A stretch of 58,500 bases of DNA from Desulfovibrionaceae bacterium (GCA_031082225.1 JAVHLG010000018.1:1-58500); one strand, 5' to 3'; shown: positions 7,506 through 16,145, counted from the stretch's first letter. Numbers and translations: made by a program. The notes: a model not told the origin generated them from the sequence alone.

Positions 7506-8744
7506 GTGCGCACCGCACCCTCCCCGCTTGACGCGCTTGCGCCGGATCCCGCCAAACTGGCGGAGATCCTGGGCGGCCTGCCCATCGGCATCGCCGCGCT
7601 GGATCTTCATCATCGCATCGTGTTCATGAACAAGGCCCTGGAAGACCTGACCGGCTTCGACAGCCGCGAGTCCGCCGGGATCCCTTGCCGCCATGTCCTG
7701 CGGTGCGGCCTGCACCTGCTCGGCGCCCGTCAGTCGGAAACGGCCGGGGGCAGGGAGGGGCTTATCAAGGGGCGGGAGACGGACATTATTGACCGCCATC
7801 GCCGCAAGCTGCCCGTTAGGGTCACCCGTATCGAGGTGACGGACGGGCGCGGCGAGGTGGCCATGTATCTTGAGGCCTACGAAGACCTGTCCCCGCTTCG
7901 GGACATGGAGCGGCGGCTTCAGGACGCCTCGGGGGCCGGGGAGCTGGTCAGCCGGGGCGAGGCCATGGAGCGCGTCAAAAAAGTGCTCCCGGCCATCGCC
8001 CAGTCCGATTCTCCCGTCCTGGTCACCGGCGAGACCGGCACCGGAAAGGATTTGTCGGCCCAGGTCATCCACAAGGCCTCACCGCGCGCGCGCGGTCCCT
8101 TCGTGCGGGTCAACCTGGGGCCCATGCCCGAGCACCTGCTGGAGATCGAGCTGTACGGCCGGGTGGCCGAGGGGGGGGAGGCCGTTTTGGGCTGCTTTCA
8201 ACGGGCCAACGGCGGCACCCTGTACCTGTCGGAGCTCGCCGATCTGCCTGCCGCCCATCAGGCCGGGCTGGTGCGTGTCCTGGACGACCAGACCATCGTC
8301 CCGGCCGGTTCGGACAAGGGGGTGCGGGTCAACGTCCGGCTCGTCGCCGCCACCCACAAGGATCCCGAGGAACTGGTGCGCGCCGGGACGTTGCGCGAGG
8401 ATCTGTTCCACCGCCTCGGCGCGGTGCGCCTGCATCTGCCCCCCCTGCGGGAACGGGGGGAGGACGTGGAGTTTCTTTTAACCCATTTCCTGGCCCGCTT
8501 CGCCGCCCGCTTCAAAAAGGACATCAAGGGCTTTTCCCCCCGCGCCATACGGATTTTGCGCAGCCACCCCTTTCCGGGAAACGTGCGGGAGCTCAAAAAC
8601 ATCGTGGAATATGCCGCCATGATATGCCAAAAGGACATGATCCTTCCGGCGCATCTGCCAGGCCATATCCTGATCGGCCTCAAGCCCGGGGAATCCCCGG
8701 TCTCGGGACGCGCAGCCGAAACCCGAGGCCGGAAGCGCTCCTGA
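7506..8744 (+). CDS. PAS and AAA+ protein resembling a sigma-54 activator but lacking GAFTGA and HTH
   Basis: 412 aa. The N-terminal PAS domain (near residues 20-130) has the typical ALDLHHRIVFMNKALEDLTG start and a three-Cys patch (IPCRHVLRCG). The AAA+ domain follows with Walker A GETGTGKD and an arginine-finger region LREDLFHRLG. Three things are abnormal: the sigma-54 contact loop GAFTGA is replaced by the segment YGRVAEGGEAVLG; Walker B reads TLYLSELAD, with Ser for the first acidic residue; and the protein stops soon after the AAA+ domain with no helix-turn-helix. It probably does not activate sigma-54 directly. GTG 7506 is chosen because TGGAGA lies just upstream; GTG 7494 is the alternative. 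Confidence 0.8.
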   Translation: MRTAPSPLDALAPDPAKLAEILGGLPIGIAALDLHHRIVFMNKALEDLTGFDSRESAGIPCRHVLRCGLHLLGARQSETAGGREGLIKGRETDIIDRHRRKLPVRVTRIEVTDGRGEVAMYLEAYEDLSPLRDMERRLQDASGAGELVSRGEAMERVKKVLPAIAQSDSPVLVTGETGTGKDLSAQVIHKASPRARGPFVRVNLGPMPEHLLEIELYGRVAEGGEAVLGCFQRANGGTLYLSELADLPAAHQAGLVRVLDDQTIVPAGSDKGVRVNVRLVAATHKDPEELVRAGTLREDLFHRLGAVRLHLPPLRERGEDVEFLLTHFLARFAARFKKDIKGFSPRAIRILRSHPFPGNVRELKNIVEYAAMICQKDMILPAHLPGHILIGLKPGESPVSGRAAETRGRKRS

Positions 8745-8778
8745 TCCGCCCAACACCATCCATCGGAAAGGCACGAAC

Positions 8779-9135
8779 ATGCGCACCAAAAAAATCCTGA
8801 TTCCCCTTTTTCGGGACGAGGTGGCCCCCAGATTCGATCTGGCGGGCGAGGCGCTGATTGTGGCCGTGTCCGAGGACGGGACGGTGGAGGGACGGCAAAA
8901 CATGGTCCTGCCCCACGCCTCGGCCGACGACCTGTGCGACCTGGTGCTTTCCCGGGACATCGATACGGTGATCTGCGGCGGCATCGAGGAGGAATATTAC
9001 CATTACCTGCGCTGGAAGCGGGTGGACGTCCTGGATGCCGTGGCCGGAACGGCCGAGGCCGCATTGACGCGGTTTCTGACCGGAAGGCTGAAATCCGGGG
9101 ACATGCTCTTTGCGGGCGGTGGCGACCGTGTTTAA
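8779..9135 (+). CDS. NifX/NifB-C-like (dinitrogenase iron-molybdenum cofactor family) protein
   Basis: 118 aa, one domain. The pattern of an N-terminal basic strand (ILIPLFRDEVAPRFDLAGEA), a central strand ending in ICGGI, and a closing helix fits the RNase H-like fold shared by NifX, NafY and the C-terminal part of NifB. Members bind metal-sulfur cofactors, but stand-alone copies in sulfate reducers often sit with redox or signalling genes without nitrogenase. It overlaps the following kinase gene by about 8 bases, so the two are coupled; a role in sensing is possible but unproven. Confidence 0.75.
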   Translation: MRTKKILIPLFRDEVAPRFDLAGEALIVAVSEDGTVEGRQNMVLPHASADDLCDLVLSRDIDTVICGGIEEEYYHYLRWKRVDVLDAVAGTAEAALTRFLTGRLKSGDMLFAGGGDRV

Positions 9136-10849
9136 GACCATCCTCCGCCATTCCTTCAAGGATCTGCACGGCAGCGAGGACATCCTGTCCCCGGAACGCT
9201 ACGTGAGCCTGCGGCGCAAGATCGTGGGACTTATGGCCGTGGTCGCCGTGGTTCCGCTTCTGCTCATGGCCGCCATCAACTACCACGAATACCGGGCGGC
9301 CCTTGGCCGGGAGATCCAGAACCCGCTGCGCATCCTTTTATCCAAGACCAAGAATTCCTTTGAACTGTTTTTGGCGGAGCGCACCTCCACCGTCAGCTTC
9401 ATCGCCTCGGCCTATCCCTTTGAGGAATTGGCCCAGGAAAAAAACCTCAAGCACATCTTTACGGTCATGACCCAGGTTTTCGACGGTTTTGTGGACCTCG
9501 GGCTCATCGACGAAAACGGCGTCCAGGTGAGCTACGCCGGACCCTATCCCCTGGCCGGAAAACACTACGCCGAGCAAAGCTGGTTCAGCCAGGTGATGAT
9601 CCGGGGAACCTACATCAGCGACGTGTTCATGGGCTACCGGCATTTCCCGCACATGATCATCGCCGTGCGGCACATGGACGAGTCCGGGAAAAACTGGGTG
9701 GTCCGGGCCACCATTGACACCACCCGGTTCGACCGGCTCATCGCGGCCATGAGCCTGGAGCCCGACAGCGATGCGTTTTTGCTCAACAAGGAGGGCATCC
9801 TCCAGACCACGTCCAATTATTACGGCAAGGTGCTGGAACGGCTGCCCATCCCCATGCCTACCCAGTCCTACGAGGCCCGGCTGGTGGAGACCCAGGACCA
9901 GCGCGGCGAAGACATCTACCTGGCCTATTCCTATTTCCCGGAGTCGGATTTCGTGCTCATGGCCGTCAAGCCCCGGGGCTCGGCGCTCAAGACCTGGTAC
10001 ATGGTCAAGGGCGATCTGCTGTTCATCTTCGTGCTCGGGGTCATGGCCATCTTCCTGGTGGTCTATAAAATGACCGATCTGCTCATCCAGCGCATGCGCG
10101 AGAGCGAGGAGCGCCGGGAACTGGCCTTCCGGCAGGTGGAGCACGCCCAGAAACTGTCCTCCATCGGGCGTCTCGCCGCAGGCGTGGCCCACGAGATCAA
10201 CAACCCCCTGGCGGCCATCAACGAAAAGGCCGGGCTCATGAAGGATCTCCTCGGCCTGCGTCCGGATTTCCCGGACCGGGAAAGGTTCATCACCCTGGCC
10301 GACGCCATCCTGAAAAGCATCCGCCGCTGCCGGGACATCACCCACCGCATGCTCGGCTTCGCCCGGCGCATGGACGTCAGCTACGAGGAATTGGATATCA
10401 ACGAGGTCTTGACCGACACCTTAAGCTTCCTGGACCAGGAGGCCAAGCACCGGGGCGTGACCATCGTGCGGGAACTCGACGAATCCCTGCCGCGCATCAA
10501 GTCCGACCGGGGGCAACTCCAGCAGGTGTTCCTGAACATCTTAAACAATGCCCTGGCCGCCGTGCCCGATGACGGGAGAATCGAGGTCAAGACCGGCGAG
10601 GGCGTCCCGGATTCCCTGGTCATCAGTTTTCAGGACAATGGCTGCGGCATGTCCCAGGACACCCTCGAACACGTCTTCGAACCCTTTTTCACCACCAAGA
10701 AGGGGACCGGCACGGGTCTTGGCCTGTCCATCACCTACGGCATCATCAAAAAACTTGGCGGCGACATCGCGGTCACCAGCAAGCAAGGCGACGGAACCCT
10801 TTTCACCGTATACCTGCCAAAAACGGCCAGGAAGGAAGCGGCAAGCTGA
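9128..10849 (+). CDS. Membrane sensor histidine kinase with Cache-type extracellular domain
   Basis: About 573 aa. A membrane helix (MAVVAVVPLLLMAAIN) precedes a large periplasmic double-Cache-like sensor (residues about 55-290), a second helix (LLFIFVLGVMAIFLVVYKM), then HisKA with phospho-acceptor His in GVAHEINNPLAA and a HATPase_c domain with N box LNILNNAL, G1 DNGCGM and G2 GTGLGLS. The start is uncertain: GTG 9128 or 9119 both overlap the previous gene. It runs directly into the receiver gene (TGATG overlap), its probable phosphorylation target. Confidence 0.9.
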   Translation: MFKTILRHSFKDLHGSEDILSPERYVSLRRKIVGLMAVVAVVPLLLMAAINYHEYRAALGREIQNPLRILLSKTKNSFELFLAERTSTVSFIASAYPFEELAQEKNLKHIFTVMTQVFDGFVDLGLIDENGVQVSYAGPYPLAGKHYAEQSWFSQVMIRGTYISDVFMGYRHFPHMIIAVRHMDESGKNWVVRATIDTTRFDRLIAAMSLEPDSDAFLLNKEGILQTTSNYYGKVLERLPIPMPTQSYEARLVETQDQRGEDIYLAYSYFPESDFVLMAVKPRGSALKTWYMVKGDLLFIFVLGVMAIFLVVYKMTDLLIQRMRESEERRELAFRQVEHAQKLSSIGRLAAGVAHEINNPLAAINEKAGLMKDLLGLRPDFPDRERFITLADAILKSIRRCRDITHRMLGFARRMDVSYEELDINEVLTDTLSFLDQEAKHRGVTIVRELDESLPRIKSDRGQLQQVFLNILNNALAAVPDDGRIEVKTGEGVPDSLVISFQDNGCGMSQDTLEHVFEPFFTTKKGTGTGLGLSITYGIIKKLGGDIAVTSKQGDGTLFTVYLPKTARKEAAS

Positions 10850-11226
10850 TGGAGAGAAAAGACTGGAACGTGCTTTTGGTGGACGACGAACGCGAGTTCG
10901 TGACCACCCTTTCGGAGCGCCTGGGGCTGCGGGGCATCCATTCCCGGGTGGTTTTCGACGGCGAGAGCGCCCTGCGCGAGGTGGCCGAGAACCCGCCGCA
11001 CCTGGTGGTCCTGGACGTGATGTTGCCGGGTATGCGCGGGCTCGAGGTGCTGCGCGGCATCAAGGCCGGGTTCCCCAACGTCAAGGTGATCCTGTTGACC
11101 GGCCATGGCACCACCAAAAACGGCATTGAAGGCATGAAGCTCGGGGCCTTCGATTACATGATCAAACCCCTGGACATCGACGTGCTCATTGAAAAGATGA
11201 CCGAGGCCGTGGGCGGCAGGCGGTAA
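10849..11226 (+). CDS. Single-domain response regulator
   Basis: 125 aa; one complete CheY-like receiver with acidic pocket VLLVDDERE, phospho-acceptor Asp in VVLDVMLPG, Thr in LLTGHGT and Lys in MIKPLD. No output domain, so it probably relays phosphate or acts by protein contact. The start codon overlaps the stop of the upstream kinase by one base, which suggests a cognate pair. Confidence 0.92.
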   Translation: MERKDWNVLLVDDEREFVTTLSERLGLRGIHSRVVFDGESALREVAENPPHLVVLDVMLPGMRGLEVLRGIKAGFPNVKVILLTGHGTTKNGIEGMKLGAFDYMIKPLDIDVLIEKMTEAVGGRR

Positions 11227-11228
11227 TC

Positions 11229-11933
11229 ATGGGCGTTTCCGGGGAGAACACGAAGCAGGGCATGCGCGATGCGGCGTTCATGGGGGCGGTGACCGCCTCC
11301 ATCACCCACGAGATGCAGAACGTGCTGGCCATCATCCAGCAGTCCGCCGGGCTCATGGGCGACCTGTTGCACGCAAGCCGCATGGAATCGCTCAAGTCGT
11401 TGGGGTTTCGCAAGGGGTTTCAGTACCATGACAAGTTTTCGACCCTGATCGCGGCCATAGGCGAACAGGTGGAGCGGGGCTCGAATTTAAGCGAGGGCCT
11501 GAACCGTCTGGCCCATGTGCCGGACAGTCCGGCGGAGACCACGGATCTGCGTAGCGCCACGGGGCTTTTGTTCTCGCTCATCGGGCGTATCGCCAGAAAA
11601 AAACGCATTGCGTTCGTTCTGGAATCCGGAACCGGGGATCGGGCACCCCAGGTCCAGTGTCCGCCCATGCAGGCCTTGATGGCCCTGTACGGCGTGGCCC
11701 AGGCCCTGATCGAGGTCTTGTCCGGCTGCACGGTCCAGGTCGCCGTCGGGGCCGCCGAGGACGATCCCCACGTGGATTTCATCTTGCCCGAGGGTGGTGC
11801 AGGCTCCCCGCCCGTGATCCTTCCCGCGTCCCTCGTCGACGCACAGGGGGCGGGGACGCCCTGCGCGACGTCCCTTGGGGATCGGATCAGGCTGCGGTTC
11901 CCCCCATGTCCGGCTGTCGCGGCAGGGGGCTGA
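11229..11933 (+). CDS. Histidine kinase-like phosphotransfer protein with degenerate ATPase region
   Basis: 234 aa. The N-terminal half matches a HisKA dimerisation helix, with the candidate phospho-acceptor His in VTASITHEMQNVLAIIQQS near residue 27. The C-terminal half occupies the place of a HATPase domain, but the N, G1 and G2 boxes are not recognisable. It may be a phosphotransfer module or a phosphatase rather than a kinase. It begins three bases after the receiver gene and is part of the same operon. Confidence 0.72.
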   Translation: MGVSGENTKQGMRDAAFMGAVTASITHEMQNVLAIIQQSAGLMGDLLHASRMESLKSLGFRKGFQYHDKFSTLIAAIGEQVERGSNLSEGLNRLAHVPDSPAETTDLRSATGLLFSLIGRIARKKRIAFVLESGTGDRAPQVQCPPMQALMALYGVAQALIEVLSGCTVQVAVGAAEDDPHVDFILPEGGAGSPPVILPASLVDAQGAGTPCATSLGDRIRLRFPPCPAVAAGG

Positions 11934-12102
11934 CAGAAGGCGCATCCGAGGGGGACCATCCCCTTGGCGGCTCGATACGGCGGTTTGAGGCGCGCAAGCG
12001 CCATGACCACGAAAACGAAATGGTCCGGCGGGACATGCCACCATGGCCGCAGACCAGAGACTTTCCCCCCAGGGGGGCCGAAACACGAGGAAGGAGAAGC
12101 AA

Positions 12103-12555
12103 ATGAAAAAGATCAAGCTGCTTTTGGTGGACGACGAGGAGAACTTCGTCAACACCCTGGCCGAACGCATGAAGATGCGTGATGTGCCCTCCAGGGTGGT
12201 ATTTAGCGGCGAAGAGGCCCTGGAGGCCGTCAAGGTCGAGGCCCCCGACGTCATGGTTCTGGATCTGCGCATGCCCGGCATCGACGGCATGGACGTTCTG
12301 CGCAAGGTCCGCAAGGCCCATCCCCATGTCCAGGTGATCATTCTCACCGGCCATGGCACGGACCTGGACGAGGAAGAGGCCAAAAAGCTCGGCGCGTTCC
12401 ATTACCACAAAAAGCCCATAGACATCGACGAACTGTTGAGCACCGTCAAAAAGGCCTACCGGGAAAAAATCGAGGACGCCATGGTGGCGGCCACCTTCGC
12501 CCAGGCCGGCGAGTTCGACGAGGCCCGCAAGATCATGGACGAGGACGGCAAATAG
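12103..12555 (+). CDS. Response regulator with short C-terminal extension
   Basis: 150 aa. A receiver domain fills residues 1-120: LLLVDDEEN, phospho-acceptor in VLDLRMPG, Thr in ILTGHGT, Lys in HKKPID. A tail of about 30 residues rich in Ala, Glu and Asp follows (EFDEARKIMDED). AAGGAG precedes the ATG by about seven bases; longer in-frame starts are not supported. The sequence resembles the receiver at 10849, so the two probably arose by duplication. Confidence 0.9.
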   Translation: MKKIKLLLVDDEENFVNTLAERMKMRDVPSRVVFSGEEALEAVKVEAPDVMVLDLRMPGIDGMDVLRKVRKAHPHVQVIILTGHGTDLDEEEAKKLGAFHYHKKPIDIDELLSTVKKAYREKIEDAMVAATFAQAGEFDEARKIMDEDGK

Positions 12556-12682
12556 AACGAGGGCGTTTCCGACCGGGGCATGGACTGTCCGGCCGGGACA
12601 TGGACCGGGACGCAGGGTGGAGACGTGATGCGGCGCATGGCCGTCCTCCCTGCGACCCGGACGGGCGGTCGCGGAGACAGGC

Positions 12683-13840
12683 ATGCCGGAGCGGGTGCTG
12701 TTGGTTGACGACGAGGTCGAGTTCGCGGACCTTTTGGCCGAGCGGCTGACCGCCAGGGGACTTTTCGTGCTGGTGGCCCACGACGGCGAGGAGGCCTTGC
12801 GGGTTTTGGCCGGGCAATCCGCTGCCGCCGCATCCGGCGAAGGCGGGGTGGACGTGGCTGTGCTCGACGTCCATCTGCCCGGGAAAAGCGGCCTGGACGT
12901 CCTGCGCGAAATCAAGGCCGAACGGCCCCATGTGGAGGCCATCATGCTCACGGGGGCCACCGAGGTGGGCACGGCCGTCACCGGCATGAAACTCGGGGCC
13001 GTGGACTATCTGCTCAAGCCCGTGGACGTGGAGGTGCTGGTGACGGCCATCCGCCAGGCCGGAACCCGGCGGGCCGAAAAGATGGCCGGTCTGCGCATGA
13101 TCGAGACGGTCAAGCTGGCTGCTGTGGGGGCCCTGGCCGAGGGCGTGGCCCATGAAATCAACAACCCGGTCAACATCATGTTCCATGAAGCGGGCTGGAT
13201 GGAAGACCTCCTGCACGACGCGGACATCCCTGACGCGCATCTGCTCGGGGAGCTGCACACCTCCATCTCCCGCATCCTGTCCCAGGGGCGTCGCTGCCGG
13301 GGCATCACGGCCAAACTCTTAAGCCTCGGCGGGCGCATTGATCCGCGTCCCCAGAAGATTCGTCCGGACAAACTGGCCGGGGCTGCGGCCAAGGCTGTCC
13401 GCGACCGGGCCAAGACGCTGTCGGTACACGTCAAAACGGACTTCTCCAGGAACATCCCAGAGATTTTCCTGCCTCCGGCCCATCTGGAGCAGGTCTTCTC
13501 CCACTTGGCGGACAACGCCCTGGACGCCATGGACGGCGCATCCCAGGGGGAAAAGCTGCTGGCGATCAAGGGATGGCGGGAGGGGGAGAATGTGGTCTTC
13601 ACCGTGTCCGACACGGGAATCGGCATTTCTGCGGCCAACATGGCGCGCATCTTTGATCCCTTTTTCTCCACCAAGGAAGTGGGCAAGGGCTCGGGCCTGG
13701 GGCTTTCCATCTGCCGGGGCATCCTCACCGCCCTGGGCGGGGATATCCGGGTGGAGAGCCAGCCCGGCGCGGGAACCACGGTCACGGTGACTCTGCCCCT
13801 TGAGCCCCTGCGTCCCGACCTTCCGGCCGTGGCCCACTAA
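12683..13840 (+). CDS. Hybrid protein: receiver followed by histidine kinase
   Basis: 385 aa, soluble. An N-terminal receiver (VLLVDDEVE, Asp in AVLDVHLPG, Lys in LLKPVD) is joined to HisKA with His in GVAHEINNPVNI near residue 155 and to a HATPase_c domain (N box LADNALDAM, G1 DTGIGI, G2 GSGLGLS). Receiver-first order suggests a kinase controlled by phosphorylation from the upstream kinases rather than by a ligand. Last gene of the signalling run that starts at 7506; no output regulator with a DNA-binding domain follows. Confidence 0.9.
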   Translation: MPERVLLVDDEVEFADLLAERLTARGLFVLVAHDGEEALRVLAGQSAAAASGEGGVDVAVLDVHLPGKSGLDVLREIKAERPHVEAIMLTGATEVGTAVTGMKLGAVDYLLKPVDVEVLVTAIRQAGTRRAEKMAGLRMIETVKLAAVGALAEGVAHEINNPVNIMFHEAGWMEDLLHDADIPDAHLLGELHTSISRILSQGRRCRGITAKLLSLGGRIDPRPQKIRPDKLAGAAAKAVRDRAKTLSVHVKTDFSRNIPEIFLPPAHLEQVFSHLADNALDAMDGASQGEKLLAIKGWREGENVVFTVSDTGIGISAANMARIFDPFFSTKEVGKGSGLGLSICRGILTALGGDIRVESQPGAGTTVTVTLPLEPLRPDLPAVAH

Positions 13841-14013
13841 GGCCCAACCTTGCCCGGACGGCGTCTTTTTGTGCGCAAGAAGCGGCCAAAATCCCGTGGG
13901 GCGTCGTTGTCGATGCGGTCTGGCGTCGTCTGCGCGCACGGAGCGGCCGACACAGGGAGTACGTGCGGCCAGGACGCGCCCGGCGTCCCCGGCGCGTCAG
14001 GCCCTGACACGTA

Positions 14014-14442
14014 TCAGGCGCGCCGCAAGCGGTGATCCTCCACGGCCAGGCGCACGGCCTTGGCCGCGATGCGCGCGCTTTTGTGCTTGTCCCTGGGCAG
14101 TCCGCCCAAAAGTGTGATGATATCCCCCGCCTGCATGGCCGCCGCCTGATCCGGGGTCTTGCCCAGGGCCAGTTCCACGGCCGCGTCGGCGCAGACCACG
14201 CTTGCAGCGCAGCCGTCGGCGGTAAACGAGGCCTCGCTGATACGGCCGTCCTCGATGCGTAAAAAGAGGGTGATGGTGTCGTCGCAGGCCCCGGCGACCG
14301 TAGCCGTGGCAGACGGGTCGAACATGACCCCCATATGTCCCGGGGCCTTCCACCTGGCCACCACGGCCTCCCCGAAGACGGCCACGGCGTCGGCGTCGCA
14401 TGCGGCCTGGAGTTCCTCGGCCAGCCGGTCGAAATCCCTCAT
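14014..14442 (-). CDS. IscU/NifU-N-like iron-sulfur scaffold family protein
   Basis: 142 aa. The layout fits the IscU family: a GHMGVMFDP segment in the place of the first cluster-ligand loop, GACDDTITLFLRIEDG, then DGCAASVVCADAAVELALGK with the conserved second Cys, and a C-terminal helix. The first canonical ligand Cys is not visible at its usual place, while an extra Cys occurs in ACDD and VVCAD, so this is a divergent member. The ATG overlaps the stop of the ferredoxin gene (ATGA), so the two are translationally coupled. It might load the ferredoxin or a nearby hydrogenase. Confidence 0.78.
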   Translation of the reverse strand: MRDFDRLAEELQAACDADAVAVFGEAVVARWKAPGHMGVMFDPSATATVAGACDDTITLFLRIEDGRISEASFTADGCAASVVCADAAVELALGKTPDQAAAMQAGDIITLLGGLPRDKHKSARIAAKAVRLAVEDHRLRRA

Positions 14443-14738
14443 GGATGCACTCCGCACATCTCCAGGGCCTGATTGACGTAGCCCCGCAGGTCGGCGGTGG
14501 ACAGGCCGGGGATGAAGATGGCCTCCTTGGGACAGGTTCCCTGGCAGGCCCCGCACCCGCTGCACAGCTCCGGAGTCAGGCGGATGATCCTGGCGTTTAA
14601 GCGCTTGGGGTTGACCGCCACTTCCAGACAGTGGCGGGGGCAGACCTCCACGCAGATGGCGCAGCCGTCGCACAGTTCCTTGCGGATGGCCGCCTTGGGT
14701 TCTTTGCGGGGAAAGGTGGATTCGTTAATGACGCGCAC
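14439..14738 (-). CDS. Ferredoxin with two [4Fe-4S] clusters
   Basis: 99 aa. Two cluster-binding motifs are seen: CDGCAICVEVCPRHC near residues 23-37 and CSGCGACQGTCP near 59-70, the pattern of bacterial 2[4Fe-4S] ferredoxins, with an N-terminal extension of about 20 residues. The start is GTG 14738, decided by ACGGAGG seven bases upstream; no ATG serves this frame. It is coupled to the scaffold-like gene that follows. As a low-potential electron carrier it could serve the nearby HdrA-Mvh complex. Confidence 0.88.
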   Translation of the reverse strand: MRVINESTFPRKEPKAAIRKELCDGCAICVEVCPRHCLEVAVNPKRLNARIIRLTPELCSGCGACQGTCPKEAIFIPGLSTADLRGYVNQALEMCGVHP

Positions 14739-15034
14739 GGGATGGCCTCCGTAATTTTTTTCATGGCGCTTGATCGCCTCATTGCAGCCCGTTCGATATC
14801 CTTCCGTCCCGGCTTTTGGCAACGCGAAATCACGCCCCGTCGTTTGCAACATCAAGGAGAAGGCCGTATTTCGCGGCGTCAAGGCGCAAGTTGTCGCCCC
14901 AGGCGGCATCCCGGACCATGACCTTGGGCTGTCGCCGGACGCCGCCCCTTGCGGAAGCGGGTGAGCGGGATTACCTTGGCGGCTCCTTCCCCGGCGTCGA
15001 AGCAGGGGACAACCATACGGCATTGGAGACGGAT

Positions 15035-15376
15035 ATGGACTGCGACAAGACGCTTCAGGAACTTTTCGACACCTGTCCCTGGCGGGAGAAAACCTTTGGC
15101 GGGCTTCCCGCCGACCCCGGGGCCATCCGATACCTGTGGCGGGCAGAAGACGCCGGTTTCGCCACGCTTTTTTTCAAGTCCGGGCTTTTGACCGAGGAGA
15201 CCTCGGCCATCCGGCGCGCCCTGTACCTGGGCCGAGAGCCGGGGGGCAGTTGGGCCCTGTGCGTGGCGGAACGGACCCGGGAGGACTTTGACCCCAAAGA
15301 GGTGGGCCGGGGGATCACGGCGCTTATGGACATGGGAAATCTGCGCGCCGCCCTGGAACGGGCCAAGGCCGACTGA
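15035..15376 (+). CDS. Conserved-looking small soluble protein, function unknown
   Basis: 113 aa, no signal peptide and no membrane segment. GGAG lies seven bases before the ATG. The composition and third-position GC fit a real gene. Two Cys in the first 15 residues (MDCDKT, FDTCPW) are the only possible metal or redox residues. I recognise no family. It stands alone between the ferredoxin gene and the long leader of the hydrogenase operon. Confidence 0.6.
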   Translation: MDCDKTLQELFDTCPWREKTFGGLPADPGAIRYLWRAEDAGFATLFFKSGLLTEETSAIRRALYLGREPGGSWALCVAERTREDFDPKEVGRGITALMDMGNLRAALERAKAD

Positions 15377-15480
15377 GCCGATGTTCCGGGGGAAGCGGGT
15401 TTGTGCGTGATCCCGGGGGGCCGTGGCGCTGGCATTGTGCAAAAAGGCGCGAAGGCCCTGGTGCCGAAGCCGACGGGGCA

Positions 15481-15500
15481 GGTTTCGTGTCCTCGAAACC
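15481..15500. other. Perfect hairpin after the small gene
   Basis: GGTTTCG and CGAAACC form a perfect 7-bp stem around TGTCCT. A T-rich stretch follows about 12 bases later, and an AT-rich inverted repeat (15518-15544, arms AAAACAAA and TTTGTTTT) comes next. Together they may end transcription of the gene at 15035. Confidence 0.45.
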
Positions 15501-15638
15501 GGACGTATCTATTTTTGAAAACAAAAACCTGAAATATTTGTTTTTTACATACCGAAACCGGCGCATTCCCGAAGGGGCGCATCACGAGCCGTGCCAGGAC
15601 GCGGATTGCCCGGGAAGGTGCAGATGGTGTCACGACAT

Positions 15639-15671
15639 ACGGCCGTCCGTGCAACATGCACGGGCGGCCGT
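15639..15671. other. Long stem-loop upstream of the hydrogenase operon
   Basis: Two nested arms, ACGGCCG with CGGCCGT and CCGTGCA with TGCACGG, form a stem of about 15 pairs with one T-G pair and a three-base loop ACA. Only three T follow on the plus strand, so it is a weak terminator or an RNA structure. Confidence 0.55.
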
Positions 15672-15844
15672 TTCGCATGGCGTGCACGTATCCGGGGGAC
15701 AGTGAGACGACGGAGACCGTAGCGTAGATCGCCAAGAGCGCCGGTGATTTGTGGCATTAAATTTCAATACGTAGCACTGTGCGTGATTTCCCATCCCCGT
15801 GAAGAAATCCAGTACATTCCTCTGTCTCTTCTTGAAAATCCCCG

Positions 15845-15873
15845 TTGACCCGCTTGTTGATTTCATTTATATT
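15845..15873 (+). promoter_or_regulatory. Sigma-70-type promoter candidate for the hdrA-mvh operon
   Basis: TTGACC at 15845-15850 and TATATT at 15868-15873 are separated by exactly 17 bases in an AT-rich stretch. It is the best promoter match in the 965-base gap before hdrA and would give a leader of about 460 bases. An inverted repeat follows at 15925. Confidence 0.55.
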
Positions 15874-15924
15874 CTCAATACATAAGTATAAATTGGATCG
15901 ATAAGTGTAATTGGAAAAACCGAT

Positions 15925-15938
15925 GTGAAGAATTTCAC
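15925..15938. promoter_or_regulatory. Inverted repeat, possible CRP/FNR- or Rex-like operator
   Basis: GTGAA, GAAT, TTCAC forms a perfect dyad about 45 bases after the predicted transcription start. The TGTGA-N6-TCAC core resembles sites of CRP/FNR-family and Rex regulators, which control energy genes in sulfate reducers. The regulator cannot be named from the site alone. Confidence 0.4.
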
Positions 15939-16132
15939 CTGGCGTTGCGCGCAGCTCATGGCCAGGTTGAGAGGATGGGTGAAACCCACCCAGCGGCCCG
16001 GAAGGATCGTGATTTTCCGGAAGCCCGGCGTCGGGGCGGCCTGCGGGTGGATGTCGTTTGGGCAGCCGACGTGTGGTGACGGGGTTGTCGCCCGCACCGG
16101 ATGGCAAGGTATCTGTTGATGGGTTGTGCCTG

Positions 16133-16145
16133 TTGACAGGGTCAA
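16133..16145. promoter_or_regulatory. Inverted repeat TTGAC-N3-GTCAA in the hdrA leader
   Basis: TTGAC, AGG, GTCAA forms a 13-base dyad about 200 bases before hdrA. It also contains the -35-like hexamer TTGACA, but no good -10 follows. It may be an operator of an FNR-family regulator. The rest of 15377-16341 holds no gene that I can support. Confidence 0.35.
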
